A stretch of DNA of 17,992 bases, from assembly GCA_030837265.1 (NCBI GenBank), contig JAUPKV010000081.1, positions 1 through 17,992 of the forward strand, read 5' to 3'. This document shows positions 1-7,410 of this stretch, piece by piece (position 1 is the stretch's first letter; each line of letters begins with the position of its first letter). A program made the position numbers and the translations under genes. A model generated the notes under the pieces. It was not told the origin of the DNA. It saw only the letters and a program-made list of their open reading frames with translations, and did no database searches. This DNA is from Methanobacteriota archaeon. GTDB taxonomy: Archaea > Halobacteriota > Methanosarcinia > Methanosarcinales > Methanosarcinaceae.

Positions 1-1128
1 CCCGTCCTTTTCTCTTATCCCGTCCCCGTCAGTGTCCACCCAGCCTGCAGCTGTCAGGAGCTCGCCAGCTTTTTTAAGGTCCCTCGTGTAGGGTTTCAGG
101 CTTTTGTTAGACCAGACCATTGTGGGGAGGAAGGGGCCTGCTGCAGCTTCTCCAACATTGTAGAGTACATGTTCGGCTATGTCCTGCCTATCAATTGCAT
201 AAGACATTGCCTGTCTTACTCTAACGTCATCAAGAGGGGAATGTTTCAGGTTGATTTCGAGTTTGTAATCTCTCGGCGTTTTGTATTTTTCCACCGTTAT
301 GCCATCTATTGAGTTGATTCTGTCCGTTTCACTGTAGGGCACATCTGCAGTAAAATCAACTTCCCCATTTTCGATTGACATTGCCCTTGTATTCGGGTCA
401 GGTATTCCTTTAATGATCATTTTGTCAAGACCGACTTTTCCTCCCCACCAGTTATCGTTCTTCACAACTGTAAGAACCCTTTTCGGTTCATCAAAAGAAT
501 CGAATTTGTAAGGCCCTGTCCCTACAGGTTTTATATACTTCCCGTCTTTGTCGAAGGATGAAGGGCTTATTATAGCAGTGGTGGGGTAGTGGAGAATCCC
601 TGGAACAATCGGATTGAGTTCGGTAGTTTTAATCCTGAATGTGTAATCATCTATAATGTCAATGGAGCTCGCTTTAAGCATGGAAGCGACTCTTGAGTCT
701 TTTGCAATGGTATTTTCCAGGGAGGATTTTACCTCTTTTGCAGTCATTTTGGTCCCATCATGGAAAGTAACATCATTCCTTAGCTTGAACTCCCATGTAT
801 TATCGTCTATTTGCTTCCAGGATGCAGCAAGCCCGGGTTTCAGCGAGAAATCAGAATTTGCACCTACAAGTGTTTCAGTTACGGCAGCTTTTTCACAAAT
901 TAAAGTGCCGCCATCACCATCTGCTGTATCGATGGATTCTATCTCCCACATTTCTCCAAGCACAAGTGTTTTTGGTTGGGTAGCATTGTGTTCCGAGGCG
1001 CTATTTTGAGTTACGCTGTTTTGCTTCGTCTCTTCTCCCTTTGTGCTGCTGCACCCGGAGCTTATTAACATCACAGAGGTCAGCAGTATAATTAAAAGAA
1101 TAAGTGGGGTGAATCGTTTATTTTTCAT
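1..1128 (-). CDS. Peptide/nickel-type ABC transporter substrate-binding lipoprotein (family 5), C-terminus cut off by window edge
   Basis: The minus-strand frame is open from the ATG at 1128 to base 1, giving 376 codons with no stop. A ribosome-binding site GGAG lies 8 bases before the ATG. The N-terminus is a lipoprotein signal: basic MKNKR, a hydrophobic stretch, then a lipobox ending at Cys26 (ISSGC), followed by a polar linker. The mature part has family 5 (SBP_bac_5) features: LVLGEMWEIESID near residue 57, the TFHDGT segment, VGTGPYKF, VRVRQAMSYAIDRQ, and the AGWVDTDGDGIREKDG loop at the very edge. Family members deliver peptides, nickel or nickel chelates to a DppBC/NikBC permease. The protein is paralogous to the binding protein at 11141-12757. 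It lies 27 bases downstream of a methyltransferase gene and is probably co-transcribed with it. Its permeases and ATPases would be expected left of the window. The substrate cannot be told from sequence. Confidence 0.9.
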   Translation of the reverse strand, partial: MKNKRFTPLILLIILLTSVMLISSGCSSTKGEETKQNSVTQNSASEHNATQPKTLVLGEMWEIESIDTADGDGGTLICEKAAVTETLVGANSDFSLKPGLAASWKQIDDNTWEFKLRNDVTFHDGTKMTAKEVKSSLENTIAKDSRVASMLKASSIDIIDDYTFRIKTTELNPIVPGILHYPTTAIISPSSFDKDGKYIKPVGTGPYKFDSFDEPKRVLTVVKNDNWWGGKVGLDKMIIKGIPDPNTRAMSIENGEVDFTADVPYSETDRINSIDGITVEKYKTPRDYKLEINLKHSPLDDVRVRQAMSYAIDRQDIAEHVLYNVGEAAAGPFLPTMVWSNKSLKPYTRDLKKAGELLTAAGWVDTDGDGIREKDG

Positions 1129-1155
1129 TTGAAAGTCTCCGATTCTGGTCTTGAT

Positions 1156-1923
1156 TTATTTCCGGCCGCAAATGAGATAGTACTGATAACTGCGTACAAT
1201 CCGCTCACTCAACGGCATGCCTTCTTTTTGGGCCTCCCTTACGTCTTTCAGATCAAAAGTCCGGATCTTCTCAAAACCCGTACTCGACAAGTATTCCTTG
1301 ACTTTTTCAAGTGGAGCTCCCCCAAAGTGCGGAAGGCTCGCTTTAAGTTCGTTTGAATACCTCCCATGTCCTTTTCTAGGGTCCTTTCTTTCAACAATGA
1401 GGGTCAGAAGGTCACTTGCTGTTATGCGGAATCTGGATCTCAAGCTTCCATTGTCCCAGACCCCATCAACAATTACAACCTTTCCACCTTTTTTCAGTAC
1501 TCTACTCCAATTTTCGACTGCCATTTTCGGGTTTGGAAGGGTCCATAAAAGGTGGCGGTTAAATACAACGTCAAAAGAAGAGGTGTCATAATCAGGAGTC
1601 TCAGCGTCTCCTTCTTCAAAAACGATGTCCGCTTTAAGGGTCTCAGCTTTTGTTTTTGCCACTTTTAGCATATTTCTGGAAATGTCGATTCCCGTTACCC
1701 TATGCCCCATTTCCGAAAACAGTACACTTAGTTCTCCTGTACCGCATCCGACGTCAAGAATTTGCAAGCCTTTTCCCGGGAATACTTCTCGAAAAGTTCG
1801 TTTCCAGGCATCTCTTTCCTTCTCACTCTGGATTCCGTGTCCCACATGCGTGTCAAAAGTTTCGGACGCAATGTCCCATCTCTGAGCTACAAGCTCTTTA
1901 ATTTGAGGTTCTGGCGCAGACAT
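1156..1923 (-). CDS. Class I SAM-dependent methyltransferase (Methyltransf_11/UbiE-like)
   Basis: This 255-residue protein has a Rossmann-type methyltransferase fold. Motif I is ILDVGCGTG at residues 55-63. The acidic residue ending strand 2 is Asp80 in GIDIS. GDAE at 105-108 and FDVVFNRHLLWTL at 117-129 match motifs II and III, and VLKKGGKVVIVDG follows. The N-terminus (RWDIASETFD) is like that of small-molecule methyltransferases of this superfamily, so a metabolite substrate is more likely than protein or DNA, but the substrate is unknown. The start has only a weak ribosome-binding site; an ATG 7 bases upstream is out of frame. The gene leads a probable operon with the binding lipoprotein 27 bases downstream, so it may modify a ligand handled by that importer (inference). 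It is divergent from the ABC pair at 2934, with about 1 kb between them. Confidence 0.88.
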   Translation of the reverse strand: MSAPEPQIKELVAQRWDIASETFDTHVGHGIQSEKERDAWKRTFREVFPGKGLQILDVGCGTGELSVLFSEMGHRVTGIDISRNMLKVAKTKAETLKADIVFEEGDAETPDYDTSSFDVVFNRHLLWTLPNPKMAVENWSRVLKKGGKVVIVDGVWDNGSLRSRFRITASDLLTLIVERKDPRKGHGRYSNELKASLPHFGGAPLEKVKEYLSSTGFEKIRTFDLKDVREAQKEGMPLSERIVRSYQYYLICGRK

Positions 1924-2017
1924 TACTCATAACTTGTCTACGTATCATTAATAGCTTTCGATTTTGTATTACGAATTATAATTAATTTGATTTTTTGTAA
2001 CAATAAATTGTAGTAAT

Positions 2018-2042
2018 TTTACTAGATTAATATAATATATGT
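2018..2042 (-). promoter_or_regulatory. Possible TATA region for the methyltransferase-binding protein operon
   Basis: Read on the minus strand, this stretch gives CACATATATTATATTAATC, a good match to an archaeal TATA box region. It would put transcription start roughly 80 bases before the methyltransferase ATG at 1923. Long leaders of this size are common in Methanosarcina. The flanks are also AT-rich, so this is only a candidate. Confidence 0.3.
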
Positions 2043-2331
2043 GAAAATTATGCATCAAATGTTACTGAAAGGCCTGAAAGGTAGATATTCAGTATCGAAA
2101 GCTTGGGTGGGATGCTAAGTATTCTATTCTGGCAGTCTCAGTCCGTATAGAGTATTTATCTTGTTATTCATACCATCAGGCACTCTTGAAGCTACCTGGT
2201 TTTGTCTGAGGGCTGATTTTCTTCGATATAGTAGCATGAATTTTTATGATAATAACATTAAATATCACAATAATAAAGAAAAGTATTAAATACAAGTTCA
2301 TCGTACAAATTATATGTCTACCACAAAGATG

Positions 2332-2358
2332 CTAATTTAGAAACGCCTCCTAAATTAG
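2332..2358. repeat. Perfect 9-bp inverted repeat (hairpin 1)
   Basis: CTAATTTAG at 2332-2340 and its exact complement CTAAATTAG at 2350-2358 are separated by 9 bases. It is the first of three foldable segments within 300 bases and lies at the border between the AT-rich outer part and the GC-richer middle part. Its role is unknown. Confidence 0.5.
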
Positions 2359-2381
2359 TTACTTGAACAAACAACCGGGGA

Positions 2382-2413
2382 TTCCTCACCTGTAAAAGCA
2401 GGCAGGCGGGGAA
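2382..2413. repeat. Imperfect 12-bp hairpin (hairpin 2)
   Basis: TTCCTCACCTGT at 2382-2393 pairs with the stretch ending GGCGGGGAA at 2413, with one A-C mismatch and two G-U pairs, around a loop of about 7 bases. It sits 24 bases after hairpin 1. A GC-rich stem of this kind fits a mobile-element end or a structured RNA, but no family match can be claimed from sequence alone. Confidence 0.4.
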
Positions 2414-2615
2414 CTCATGGAAGTCATATCTCTGTATTTCGAATGGATGTCGAGGGTCAGGTTAAGAAATTCAGGGACTTCTGGAATATCCAAGCTATCA
2501 CTTTCCCGACATGCATCTTTTCTTCATTAACCAGGGCAAATCTCTCAGGAACTCTTTGCCGTCGTTTAGCATTGTTCCTCATTCTGCCGTCGGGGGCCGG
2601 GTTCCGAGTCCAGGG

Positions 2616-2633
2616 AATCTCAGGGCTGAGATT
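2616..2633. repeat. Perfect 8-bp palindromic hairpin (hairpin 3)
   Basis: AATCTCAG at 2616-2623 and CTGAGATT at 2626-2633 are exact complements separated by two G bases; it would fold as a 7-bp stem with a GGGC loop. It lies where the GC-richer segment returns to AT-rich DNA. IS200/IS605 elements carry subterminal hairpins of this form, so it could mark an element end. Confidence 0.45.
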
Positions 2634-2882
2634 GTAAGTATTTATCATATTTTATATGAAAATATACTCTAAATATTAAAATTCAATCATCAAAAACATA
2701 TAATTATTAATACTAAAAGCATTTATTTTTTTATGTTAGTATCATTCTTTAAAATATCACGATTTCAATAGTTCCTTTATTTTCCGGAAGTTGTAAGATT
2801 TCATAATAAGTAATCTTAGCTATCAAAATCGAGTAACGCCATTATCAGAACAGATTTCAGAGATTTCTACAATTAGAAAACT

Positions 2883-2892
2883 TTTTTAAACT
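2883..2892 (+). promoter_or_regulatory. Possible TATA box for the ABC transporter pair
   Basis: TTTTTTAAAC lies about 42-50 bases before the ATG at 2934 and would give a leader of roughly 20-25 bases, which still includes the AGGTG ribosome-binding site at 2917-2921. The surrounding DNA is AT-rich, so other positions are possible. Confidence 0.22.
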
Positions 2893-2933
2893 CTCTAAAA
2901 CCGTGGCCACTTTTGTAGGTGTAATGATCTGAC

Positions 2934-4751
2934 ATGTCATCTGAAAATTCACAATACGTCGATGAATTAATGAAAGTTGAGAAAAAGCGTGGTCTTTCGC
3001 TTAAATCCGGAGCCTCCTATGTCAGGCTGTTCGACCGGCGTGTACTTGGGATCGGCCGCGGGGAATATCATAGGCTTTGGGTTATTGTGATCCTTGGCCT
3101 GTTCATATCTTTTAGTTATGTAGCCCAGGGTCTGCTGATCGCAGCAATTCTGGGGAATATATTCTCAGGCATTGACTTTGCCGGGTCTCTGCCTCTTATT
3201 GTATTGACCATCATCACGGTCATGCTACGATGGGTTATGTTATGGTGGAACGACCGAATAGCAGCAAGGACAGCGACGGAAATAGCCATGTCGCTTCGAA
3301 GGAGGCTAATCAATAAGCTTTACCAGCTGGGTCCGGGATGGGTTCTGACACAGAAAAGCGGTATTATACAGGCGACGATTGTGGACGGGGCCGAAGCCAT
3401 GCAAAACTATTTTGGGCGATTTCTGCCTCAGGCGCTGGTGTCGCTCATCACCGGCGTGGGGATCGTGGCGATATTAGTATACATTGACCCGGTTATTGGA
3501 GCTATCATCGGTCTGATGATGGCGGCTTCGCTCATGCAGCCCTTTATGATATCCAGAGGGGTCGGTCCTCGAATGCGTCTTTGGTTCATAGCCATGCCTC
3601 GCCTTTTCTCCGAGTATGTGGATAATCTACAGGGACTTCTGGCACTAAAATCGTTTAACGCAAGCAAGCGTCATGGCGAGATATTGTTCCGGAAGACTGA
3701 AGAGCTTTTTGCCGCCGAGATAGGCGTGGTTATCGACGAGATAATCTGGGGATTTCCACTGGGGTTAATCGCTGCATTAGGTGCCCCTATAGCGATCATC
3801 ATCGGTGCCGTGCGTATGAGTACAGGTTCGTTATCGGCTACTGAGCTGCTATTTGTCCTTTTGCTTGTGGGCGAGGCGTTCAGGCCGGTTAACAGTCTGA
3901 GACAGACGATGCATTTCTCATTCTCCGGAATGGGTGCTGCAGAAGGAGTACTTGACGTGCTTGAGGCAGAGCCTTCCGTAAAAGATTCAGGTATACCGTA
4001 TACGGTTACTCCGGCAATTCCTTCGATATCTTTCGAGAATGTTACGTTCAGGTACCGCAAGGATGATACTCCCGCAGTAAACGGTTTTTCGTTTTCTGCA
4101 AGTCCGGGAGAGCAGATCGCGCTTGTAGGCAGGTCCGGAAGTGGAAAGACCACAGTTGTTTCTCTGCTCTTAAGGTTTTTTGACCCTCAGGCGGGTGTTA
4201 TAAAGGTTGGCGGGGCAGATATCAGGTCTATTGCGCCGGAGTCTCTCTGGTCTTTATATTCTATAGTCTCGCAGGACACTTATCTGTTCCATGGCACAGT
4301 AAAGGAAAACCTGTTGCTAGCAAAACCGGGAGCTACACAGGCAGAGATCGAAAAGGCCTCCTGCAACGCCTCCGCTCATGAGTTCATCTCTTCGCTTCCC
4401 AACGGATACGATACGATTATTGGTGAGCGGGGGATCAAACTCTCCGGCGGCGAGCGGCAGAGGATTGCTATAGCCCGCGCAATCCTGAAAAATGCCCCGA
4501 TTTTGATACTAGATGAGGCAACTTCCAGTGTGGATATTGCAAATGAAGCCTTGATACAGGCTGCACTGGCAAATATTACTCGTAGCAGGACAACCATCGT
4601 GGTCTCTCACCGGCTCTCTGCAGTCCGCAATGCCGACAGGATATACGTGCTGGAAAAAGGCAGGCTTTTTGAGAACGGGTCGCATGAGGACCTCATGAGG
4701 TCCAAAGGCGCTTATCATTCTTTAATAAGGCATGAGGAGATATACCTATGA
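2934..4751 (+). CDS. Type I ABC transporter half-unit, fused TMD-NBD, first subunit of a heterodimeric pair
   Basis: This 605-residue protein has an N-terminal membrane domain (first hydrophobic helices near residues 48-73 and 84-105, then pairs around 165-205 and 275-325) and a C-terminal ATPase domain from about residue 355. The ATPase is intact: Walker A GRSGSGKT at 399-406 (Lys405), Q-loop in SIVSQDTYLF, signature LSGGE from residue 503, Walker B ILILDEA with Asp527 and Glu528, and His559 in SHRLS. AGGTG lies 12 bases before the ATG. The stop overlaps the next start as ATGA, so the two proteins are surely made together and form a heterodimer. The layout fits MsbA/CydDC-like exporters, but YbtPQ/IrtAB-type importers share it, so direction and substrate are undecided. 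Its codons are richer in GC than those of flanking genes (CGG, CGC, GGC frequent), which suggests a separate origin. Confidence 0.9.
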   Translation: MSSENSQYVDELMKVEKKRGLSLKSGASYVRLFDRRVLGIGRGEYHRLWVIVILGLFISFSYVAQGLLIAAILGNIFSGIDFAGSLPLIVLTIITVMLRWVMLWWNDRIAARTATEIAMSLRRRLINKLYQLGPGWVLTQKSGIIQATIVDGAEAMQNYFGRFLPQALVSLITGVGIVAILVYIDPVIGAIIGLMMAASLMQPFMISRGVGPRMRLWFIAMPRLFSEYVDNLQGLLALKSFNASKRHGEILFRKTEELFAAEIGVVIDEIIWGFPLGLIAALGAPIAIIIGAVRMSTGSLSATELLFVLLLVGEAFRPVNSLRQTMHFSFSGMGAAEGVLDVLEAEPSVKDSGIPYTVTPAIPSISFENVTFRYRKDDTPAVNGFSFSASPGEQIALVGRSGSGKTTVVSLLLRFFDPQAGVIKVGGADIRSIAPESLWSLYSIVSQDTYLFHGTVKENLLLAKPGATQAEIEKASCNASAHEFISSLPNGYDTIIGERGIKLSGGERQRIAIARAILKNAPILILDEATSSVDIANEALIQAALANITRSRTTIVVSHRLSAVRNADRIYVLEKGRLFENGSHEDLMRSKGAYHSLIRHEEIYL

Positions 4752-6550
4752 GTGAAAAGCCCGGAAACGATTTCTTCCTGCTGCCAGGACAGGTGTTCAG
4801 GAAGGTAAGAGTTATCGATACCGCACTTGACAAATATCACAAAGAGATGTTCCGGGTCAAGGTTGCAAGCGCGATCTCACAGCTTCTCAATGTTTTATCC
4901 GCCATAACAAGTGCGTACCTTGTGGGAATTCTCATTAAAGGAGCTTCGATAAGGGAGCAATGGCTTATTGTCCTCTTACTTCTGGCGTTTTCCGCAGGAC
5001 ATTTCCTCCTGACAAATCTTAATAGCTACTGGTCTCATGCTGTTGCTTTTCAGGCACTGGTGGTGATGAGAAAGGCTCTGTACATTAAACTCGACTCTCT
5101 GGCGCCCGCTTATATTATCGATCGGAGGTCCGGGGATCTGGCAAGATCCGCCCTTTCGGACGTGAACCTGCTTGAGCTCTACATCGCCCATACGCTGCCT
5201 GATTTTTTACAAGCTATTATCGTGACTCCGATTGCCTTAATCATCATAGGATACTTCCACTGGAGCCTCATGCTGGTCCTTGCACCGTTTCTGATAGTAG
5301 CCGCAACCGTGCCTGACTGGCTTTCAAAAAAGGCTGAACAGCAGGGAAGAACATTGAGGTCCACCGCAGGTGATATGAGCGCCGATGTCATTGACAGCAT
5401 ACAGGGACTTAGGGAGATAGCCGTCTTCGGGGCAAAGAATGTCTCTCTTAAAAAGCTGGACGCATCCCAAAATACCTATTCCGAAGCATATGTTTCATAC
5501 GAAAGCCGCAGCGGCTTTGAAAGAGGCGTAGCAGATGTACTATTATCCTCGGGGATGATAGCCATAGTTACACTGGGAGCATGGCTGGTAGTGAGCAATA
5601 ATATGGATGTAGCCCTTTACCCTGCCGCAGCGGTGCTGGCGGCCATGGCTTTTACTCCTATCATGAAACTGATGTCGATAGCCAGAGACCTGAGTCAGAC
5701 TGCAGCAGCAGCGGAAAGAGTATTTTCGATAATGAACAAGGAACCGACTGTCACCGACCTTGTGTCGGAGGCCCCTCAAGTGCAAATTCCGCCTGAAATC
5801 GTCTACGAGAGTGTCAGGTTCAGGTATTCCGGTGGACTGCCATTAGTCCTGGACGGTGTGAGCTTTAAGGTACCTGCAGGAAAGACAGTCGCCCTTGCCG
5901 GCCCTTCCGGGGCAGGGAAATCCACATGCACTTATTTGCTTCTGAGGCTCTGGGATACCACTTCGGGAGCTGTCAGGATAAGCGGCCACGATGTTCGCGA
6001 TTTCCCGCAGGAAAAACTGAGGGATCTCATCGCCTATGTGCCTCAGGACACATACCTGTTCAGCATATCCGTAAAAGAGAATATAAGGATTGGCAGAGGT
6101 GACGCGACCGACGAAGAGGTCATGGAGGCCGCCCTCCGTGCTTATGCATTTGATTTCATAGAAGCGCTGCCCGACAAATGGGATACGATACTCGGGGAGA
6201 AAGGCTCCTCGCTCTCCGGCGGCCAGCGCCAAAGGATTGCCATCGCAAGAGCCCTTCTCAAGAACGCGCCAATTCTTATTATGGATGAAGCGGTATCCAG
6301 CCTGGACACTGAGTCGGAAGTCGCAGTGCGCCGTGCCATGGCAGAAGTCTCCAGAGACAGGACAACGATCATTGTAGCCCACCGTCCTTCGACGATACGC
6401 AGTGCGGATATGGTAGTCATGTTAGACAATGGCCGTGTAGCAGAATCCGGAAAATACGATGAATTAGTAATGGCAGGAGGGAATTTCGAGGGCCTTATCA
6501 CGGGAAAAACATCTGAAACGGTACCGATTCCCCTTAAAACGCAAATTTGA
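4748..6550 (+). CDS. Type I ABC transporter half-unit, fused TMD-NBD, second subunit of the pair
   Basis: This 600-residue protein is the partner of the preceding one; its ATG overlaps the previous TGA by four bases (ATGA). The membrane domain covers roughly residues 35-320, including a strongly hydrophobic pair around 150-190. The ATPase domain has Walker A GPSGAGKST at 385-393 (Lys391), YVPQDTYLF as Q-loop, LSGGQ at 489-493, Walker B ILIMDEA with Asp513 and Glu514, and His545 in AHRPS. Both ATP sites of the heterodimer therefore look competent, unlike pairs with one degenerate site. The arrangement and the membrane-domain style resemble CydC/MsbA-type proteins. No peptidase or substrate-processing domain is fused, which argues against a bacteriocin exporter. 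The next gene converges from the other strand. Confidence 0.9.
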   Translation: MSEKPGNDFFLLPGQVFRKVRVIDTALDKYHKEMFRVKVASAISQLLNVLSAITSAYLVGILIKGASIREQWLIVLLLLAFSAGHFLLTNLNSYWSHAVAFQALVVMRKALYIKLDSLAPAYIIDRRSGDLARSALSDVNLLELYIAHTLPDFLQAIIVTPIALIIIGYFHWSLMLVLAPFLIVAATVPDWLSKKAEQQGRTLRSTAGDMSADVIDSIQGLREIAVFGAKNVSLKKLDASQNTYSEAYVSYESRSGFERGVADVLLSSGMIAIVTLGAWLVVSNNMDVALYPAAAVLAAMAFTPIMKLMSIARDLSQTAAAAERVFSIMNKEPTVTDLVSEAPQVQIPPEIVYESVRFRYSGGLPLVLDGVSFKVPAGKTVALAGPSGAGKSTCTYLLLRLWDTTSGAVRISGHDVRDFPQEKLRDLIAYVPQDTYLFSISVKENIRIGRGDATDEEVMEAALRAYAFDFIEALPDKWDTILGEKGSSLSGGQRQRIAIARALLKNAPILIMDEAVSSLDTESEVAVRRAMAEVSRDRTTIIVAHRPSTIRSADMVVMLDNGRVAESGKYDELVMAGGNFEGLITGKTSETVPIPLKTQI

Positions 6551-6640
6551 TAGATCTTGTTAATTAATACAGTATATTTTTTGTGAAAAACACATTCGAG
6601 GAAATGCTTTTATTAAAATGAAAAAAATAAATTATATTTT
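6551..6640. terminator. Convergent T-rich termination region
   Basis: This 90-base gap lies between the converging ABC pair and the DUF2795-like gene. Plus-strand T6 at 6577-6582 follows the ABC stop. On the minus strand, a run of seven T (A at 6621-6627) follows the small gene. T tracts without strong hairpins are the usual archaeal termination signals, so this is probably a two-way terminator. Confidence 0.5.
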
Positions 6641-6874
6641 TTAAGAGGGAATCCCAACGAATATCCGATGCAGTTCCGTGGCAACATCCTCAGCGCTATT
6701 GTATTTCTTATCTGGAAGCATGCCAAATATTCGTAGTATGTCCGCTATTGCTCCACTCTTCTTTTCTTTCTCAATAATATCATTCCTGTTTACAGGAAAA
6801 TCTGTTTTTTTTAATATCTCCTGAATTTCTATGGGGAGTTCTTTAATATTTCCGCCTTTACTCTCAGTTTCCAT
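6641..6874 (-). CDS. Small DUF2795-like protein
   Basis: The 77-residue product has a polar N-terminus followed by one domain covering residues 12-73. Its pattern LPIEIQEILKKTDFP, then NDIIEKEKKSGA, ILRIFGMLPDKKYNSAEDVATEL, matches my recollection of the DUF2795 family, whose consensus runs PxEIQxxLKGVDYPA, DLIEHAxxxGA, VLxxLExLPDREYxSPADV. The function of that family is unknown. GGGGG ends 7 bases before the ATG, a strong ribosome-binding site. The protein has no signal peptide or membrane segment and is probably cytosolic. Just upstream is a 25-codon ORF resembling the last third of this domain, so a duplication probably happened here. The gene converges with the ABC pair and shows no link to the transporters beyond position. 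Confidence 0.75.
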   Translation of the reverse strand: METESKGGNIKELPIEIQEILKKTDFPVNRNDIIEKEKKSGAIADILRIFGMLPDKKYNSAEDVATELHRIFVGIPS

Positions 6875-6896
6875 GATATTCCCCCTTTACTTTTGT

Positions 6897-6974
6897 TTAG
6901 TCTCCTTTAAATTCCTTGGCGATATCTGCAGCACTAGAATACTCCCTTTCTTGTTGTGACGTTTCTATTGACAT
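6897..6974 (-). pseudogene. 25-codon ORF resembling the C-terminal end of a DUF2795 protein, probable duplication remnant
   Basis: From the ATG at 6974 to the TAA at 6897-6899 the minus strand encodes 25 residues. The part REYSSAADIAKEFKGD lines up with KKYNSAEDVATEL in the complete neighbour and with the DREYxSPADV end of the family. The N-terminal two thirds of the domain are missing and no clear ribosome-binding site precedes the ATG. It ends 22 bases before the start of the full-length gene. It is most simply the tail of a second, broken copy; a functional micropeptide is less likely. Confidence 0.5.
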
Positions 6975-7410
6975 TGTGTCTTTGTCTCATTTTTAAATTT
7001 ACCATAGTAATTCCCTTTTTTAGTATGAATACCAATGATGATTTACTATTTAAATGTTAACATATACATATTAAAATATATTACGAATTAATATTTATTG
7101 ATAATTTAGTATAAATATATGCTACTTTTTTGTAATATTATGTGATAGAATTGACAAAAATAACTCTTTTATGAGAACATTAATGAGGGTTATAATTAAG
7201 CCTGCAAAGATGCCTGCGATCTTTACGATTTAAACGATGAGTAAGAATCAAAGAATGTGAGTTAATAGCTCTATAAAGGAAAAATATAAATCCTCCCTGA
7301 CAGCAGTCGATATTGGAATTTATTCCTGGGCTGAGTAATTCTATACTTTATTACTGCTCTTATTTCTCAGAAATGATCTGAAAAGAGTATCGTGAATTAA
7401 CACGATGTAA
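6975..7410. other. AT-rich intergenic region, no gene seen
   Basis: These 436 bases lie between the DUF2795 remnant and the end of the large importer operon, both on the minus strand. The stretch 7020-7180 is extremely AT-rich, with several TATA-like sequences that could serve the small minus-strand genes. I see no ORF of interest and no convincing RNA gene. The only clear structure is the hairpin at 7389-7406 just past the importer operon. Confidence 0.55.
7381..7406 (-). terminator. Hairpin with T-rich tail after the importer operon
   Basis: On the minus strand ATCGTG, a 6-base AATTAA-type loop and CACGAT form a perfect 6-bp stem (7389-7406), followed by ACTCTTTT. It starts 4 bases beyond the last ATPase stop codon, a fitting place for transcription end. 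Confidence 0.4.

Larger units (their letters stand above)
1924..2933. other. 1 kb divergent intergenic region without a convincing gene
   Basis: This gap separates the minus-strand methyltransferase from the plus-strand ABC pair. No ORF here has a recognisable protein, a good start site and a length above about 65 codons. The outer parts (about 1930-2330 and 2640-2900) are very AT-rich and would hold the two divergent promoters. The middle part (about 2330-2640) is richer in GC and contains three inverted repeats, listed separately. That part may be the decayed end of an IS200/IS605-type element or a structured RNA. Confidence 0.6.

Noticed and set aside
656..1009. 117-codon plus-strand ORF
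   Set aside because: It lies fully antisense to the binding lipoprotein gene, which has clear family motifs and a lipobox.
2595..2620. GGGTTCCGAGTCC, like the T-arm of a tRNA
   Set aside because: The bases on each side of the loop do not form the required 5-bp stem, and no acceptor, D or anticodon arm can be found.
2443..2648. Short ORFs on both strands (63-64 codons) in the intergenic region
   Set aside because: No recognisable domain, no convincing ribosome-binding site, and they overlap each other and the hairpin-rich segment; chance frames are more likely.
3671..4153. 160-codon minus-strand ORF
   Set aside because: Antisense to the first ABC half-transporter; a long open shadow is expected from the GC-richer codon use there.
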